Origin: Priapulus caudatus | Lineage: Eukaryota > Priapulida > Priapulimorpha > Priapulimorphida > Priapulidae | Assembly: GCF_000485595.1 (NCBI RefSeq) | Contig: NW_014577318.1 | Location: 71,093-107,976, forward strand | Length of the DNA: 36,884 nt | Direction: 5' to 3' | In this document: positions 31,650-36,884 of the stretch, piece after piece | Numbering within the stretch: the stretch's first letter is position 1 | Layout of the letters: each line of letters begins with the position of its first letter | Made by a program: the position numbers and the translations under genes | The notes under the pieces: generated by a model | What the model was told of the DNA's origin: nothing | The model's input: only the letters and a program-made list of their open reading frames with translations | Database searches by the model: none

Positions 31650-32186
31650 GCTGAGAGGGTCTATGTCCCCCGGGGTACTGCCGGAACGTACCTTGGGTAC
31701 AGTCCGGTATACCGGAACGTACCCTGGTACTATCTAATATGTCGGACCGTACCTCGCCTACTCCACTAACGAGTCTAGGGAGTCGCCTACGCCTACTCCC
31801 TAACCCTAACCCTAACCATATCAGATAGTTACCAGCACTGGCGCCCACAGGTCTTAAGAAAGTAGAAGCACAGAAGGATAAAATCCTCAGTGATAATAAA
31901 AAGCAAGCGTCGTAGGCCCGCTGCATGCTAGGGGGTCTGGGTGCATGCCCCTCCCTGAAAATGTTTGAATGGTAGACGTCTGGAGATGCAATCTGGTGAG
32001 TCTTGCGAGAGAGATTTTGGAACAAAATGTAGGAACAAAATTGCTTAACCCAAAATTTACTGGAAGCACTGTGCTTCCAGTGCTTCTATCTGCGGGCGCC
32101 ACTGGTTACCAGGTAACGTTCCGGTATAGCGGACCGTACCCAGGGTACGTTCCGGCAGTACCATGGGGGACATAGACCCTATGAGC
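31650..32186 (-). mobile_element. Long-TIR non-autonomous element, copy D (Mutator-like), with a nested hAT insertion
   Basis: Flanked by the perfect 9-bp direct repeat AGTAGTAGC (31641-31649 and 32187-32195). The ends are GCTGAGAGGGTCTATGTCCC and GGGACATAGACCCTATGAGC. It has the same orientation as copy B. Removing the nested insertion (31836-32104 plus one 8-bp copy) leaves about 260 bp, close to the other copies. The interior shows CCTAACCCTAACCCTAACC. Confidence 0.92.
31836..32104. mobile_element. Nested hAT-type non-autonomous element
   Basis: 269 bp with ends CACTGGCGCCCACAG and CTGCGGGCGCCACTG, flanked by the perfect 8-bp repeat GTTACCAG (31828-31835 and 32105-32112). Joining the flanks restores the TIR seen in copy A (GATAGTTACCAGG). 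The 8-bp duplication and CA-TGGCG termini fit hAT. Near the left end AGAAGCACAG and near the right GGAAGCACTGTGCTTCCAGT form subterminal inverted sequence. No transposase. Confidence 0.92.
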
Positions 32187-32549
32187 AGTAGTAGCAGCGG
32201 CGGCTAAAACTCATGATAATCGGCAGCTCTGTTTACGTTTACAGTCATCGATTGACGACTGTTGCAGTAGCCCTAGCTGAGGTCGTAACTGTAGAGTAGT
32301 GAGAATTAACACTGACCGGCTCCCTGACTCTGATGTACGATAACTAACTATTAACGGACGGGATATGTTATGCGGCGAGTTTTTGTTCGCAAATTCAGGG
32401 AAGCCGCAAAAGTGGATTCTGTTTTAAATTTAAAATGCAAACGAGTGTGTATCGATCTATACATAATTGCATGTATAACTGCGTAAAGAAATCAATACTA
32501 AGATAATCGTTTTACCGATATATTTACCGAATATAGAAAGTTTAATAAT

Positions 32550-32638
32550 GCGTGCGTGTATGCGGGCGTGCGTGCGTGCGTGTATTCGTGCCTGCGTGCG
32601 TGCGTGCGTGCATGTGTACGTGCGTGCGTGCATGTGTA
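32550..32638. repeat. (GCGT)n-rich simple repeat
   Basis: Imperfect GTGCGTGCGTGC tract between copy D and the beta-tubulin gene. Confidence 0.95.
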
Positions 32639-32740
32639 TTTTTAAGGTTCATTCTAGACTGTTCGGATCTTGTGTACAAATGACACACCGTAAGCCATGT
32701 ATATCACAGAAAGTCTCAAATCATTAACTTGTAGTCTGTC

Positions 32741-32746
32741 TTTTTA
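32741..32746 (-). terminator. Candidate polyadenylation signal of the beta-tubulin gene
   Basis: AATAAA on the minus strand, about 635 bases past the beta-tubulin stop codon, in AT-rich sequence. It was chosen only by motif; other AT-rich hexamers lie between it and the stop. Confidence 0.3.
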
Positions 32747-33379
32747 TTTTCCAATCAATTATATTTTTACTTGAATGACAAAAAGAGAATTTTGTTTATC
32801 AGTGACAACCCTGGCATTATATATAAATTATACAATTGGCATTACAGCTTTGCTTATGCGGTTTTTCTTGTTTTTTTACTAAACCCATGATAGGAGCATA
32901 AAACAAAGATGGGTTTCTAATGTGATATCACAGAAATTTCACAAAAACGAAACATTAATAATAATCTCTGACAGAATACAAGAACACTGTCATTGCTTAA
33001 GTAGCATTTAGGCACCATAATGCTGCTACTAGAGAGTGCAGTTTTGTCTACATACATTTCTTGAGGCGTGAGCTACAGACACAAAACTGTAGAAAGAAGA
33101 CACGACCATCTTAAAGCCATGACTATCTCATCAATACAACGGTATCGTAAAACATTTCAGCAATGCACAAGTGCTTTAAGTAAACATTAATTTATCCCTG
33201 GTATCGATTTACATACAGTATAGTCTGCTGTTTCCCCACACACTATCGGCAGTAGAAGGCTACAACTCTTATCCCTTATATAATAATGAACCAACTAGTT
33301 TCTTCGTGCAATATTAAAATAGGGAGTTTTTGCAAGGGAGCTGCAGCTATGAAGTATGTTTAGCACAACAGCATTCCTA

Positions 33380-35905
<2,526 letters not shown>

Positions 35906-36707
35906 CTGCAAGATGTCAAGATGGAAAGTATTGTAAAAAAAATTATATAACATGTACAGAATAGTATATGAAACACTAGCTAAAATGCTCCATATATATA
36001 ATATATCGATTTCAAAATCCTGTTAATTAATTTTGTTTATTTAAATATCAACTGTTATCATATATAGCAAATATAAACTAAACTTGAAAATGGGTATGTT
36101 GTTCATTTGGTCAGCTCCAAAAGATAATTCCTTATTGTAACTGTAATGAAAAGACCACCACCACCACCCTCTCGCCCCCTTTTCAAATAGCCATCTCGTA
36201 TTCGGGGCGGATTAGGGTAGCGGGCTCCAGCAGGTCAGAACCCCCTTTCTCTTGTGACCGCAGAACAATTTTCCGGCATTAACAAATTTGACTCCGTTGA
36301 AACCGATTAAAGAAGTGCAACAATCTTTCTCTGAAATACCCCCTCTCCGCTCCGTCTATAACCGACCCCACCCACCCTTCCAGCATTCCTGAACCCGCTC
36401 CTGCGCGTGCGCTCACGATCCGCGGTGAAATGCTGCTGCTCAATCAATATCGTGATCGGTATAGCGGGCAAGCATCGAGCTATAGCCGAGTTGGCTTCTG
36501 CATGTATAGTGCCGGTATTGCGTATACTCTCGGGAAAACACGCAGCTAGGTTTATATAGAGATCGCAGCTTCCCCGAACATGCTGCATAACACAGCCACG
36601 CGAACACGCACACAGCCACGCGCACCCGCGCACATGCATACAGCTACCCGCACACGCACACGCGCACGCACACGCGCAACTCACACACACAAACACACAC
36701 AAACACA

Positions 36708-36771
<64 letters not shown>

Positions 36772-36884
36772 CACACGCACAGAGAGACGAGAGAGAGAGA
36801 GAGAGAGAGAGGAGGGAGGGAGAGAGAAGGAAGGGAAGGGGAAGGGAGAGAGACGTAGAGAGTAGAAGAGTAAGAAGTAGGACG
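35906..36884. other. Beta-tubulin first intron (partial) and simple repeats
   Basis: No MREIVHIQAG exon is found on the minus strand. From about 36599 the sequence is CA/CGCA microsatellite (to 36780) and then a GA tract to the right edge. Confidence 0.75.
36599..36860. repeat. (ACGC)n and (GA)n microsatellites
   Basis: CACGCACGCACGC tract to about 36780, then GAGAGAGG-rich sequence up to the window end. Confidence 0.96.

Overview
This is a eukaryotic nuclear window, almost certainly from an invertebrate animal and probably marine. The genes are split by many GT-AG introns. Internal telomere-like repeats are of TTAGGG type, microsatellites are abundant, and non-autonomous DNA transposons are frequent. 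The lineage cannot be fixed from the sequence alone. Two N-gaps (16189-16198 and 26221-26245) show that this is a scaffolded assembly, and several patches look unpolished, with clusters of single-base insertions and deletions.

Layout. (1) 1-445: a 55-bp minisatellite and a 196-bp inverted-repeat element. (2) 546-10065, + strand: an anoctamin-10 (TMEM16K) gene. The first exons lie outside the window. One middle exon block (about 2972-3375) is recognisable but out of frame, and one short exon before 5982 was not found. Eight clean exons carry the channel/scramblase core to a stop at 10065. (3) 12558-24861, with a repeated last exon at 28757-28857, + strand: a complete biphenyl hydrolase-like (BPHL, valacyclovirase family) gene. 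It has a predicted mitochondrial leader, a full Ser-Asp-His triad and two tandem, mutually exclusive versions of one exon. (4) 16221-16307, - strand: a lone first coding exon of an unidentified gene, cut off by the first N-gap. (5) 33380-35905, - strand: a beta-tubulin gene missing only its first 19 codons, with an axonemal-type tail. BPHL and beta-tubulin converge.

Mobile and repeated DNA. Four copies of one long-TIR element family (8354-8674, 13053-13286, 13726-14009, 31650-32186) are present. Three have perfect 9-bp target duplications, which points to Mutator-like non-autonomous elements. One copy has a hAT-type element nested inside it with a perfect 8-bp duplication (31836-32104). Another hAT-type element (20970-21346) sits in one copy of a three-copy composite tandem repeat whose other copies preserve the empty site. 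Three short hairpins share the ends ATCAGGAGT/ACTCCTGAT.

Assembly. About 3.98 kb (22242-26220) recurs directly after the 25-N gap (26246 to about 30235), with mainly single-base indel differences. This is most simply a false duplication at a contig join. It gives two copies of the last BPHL exon, each frameshifted at different places. Nothing links the three main genes into one pathway: ANO10 is a membrane scramblase/channel, BPHL a mitochondrial serine hydrolase and beta-tubulin a cytoskeletal subunit.
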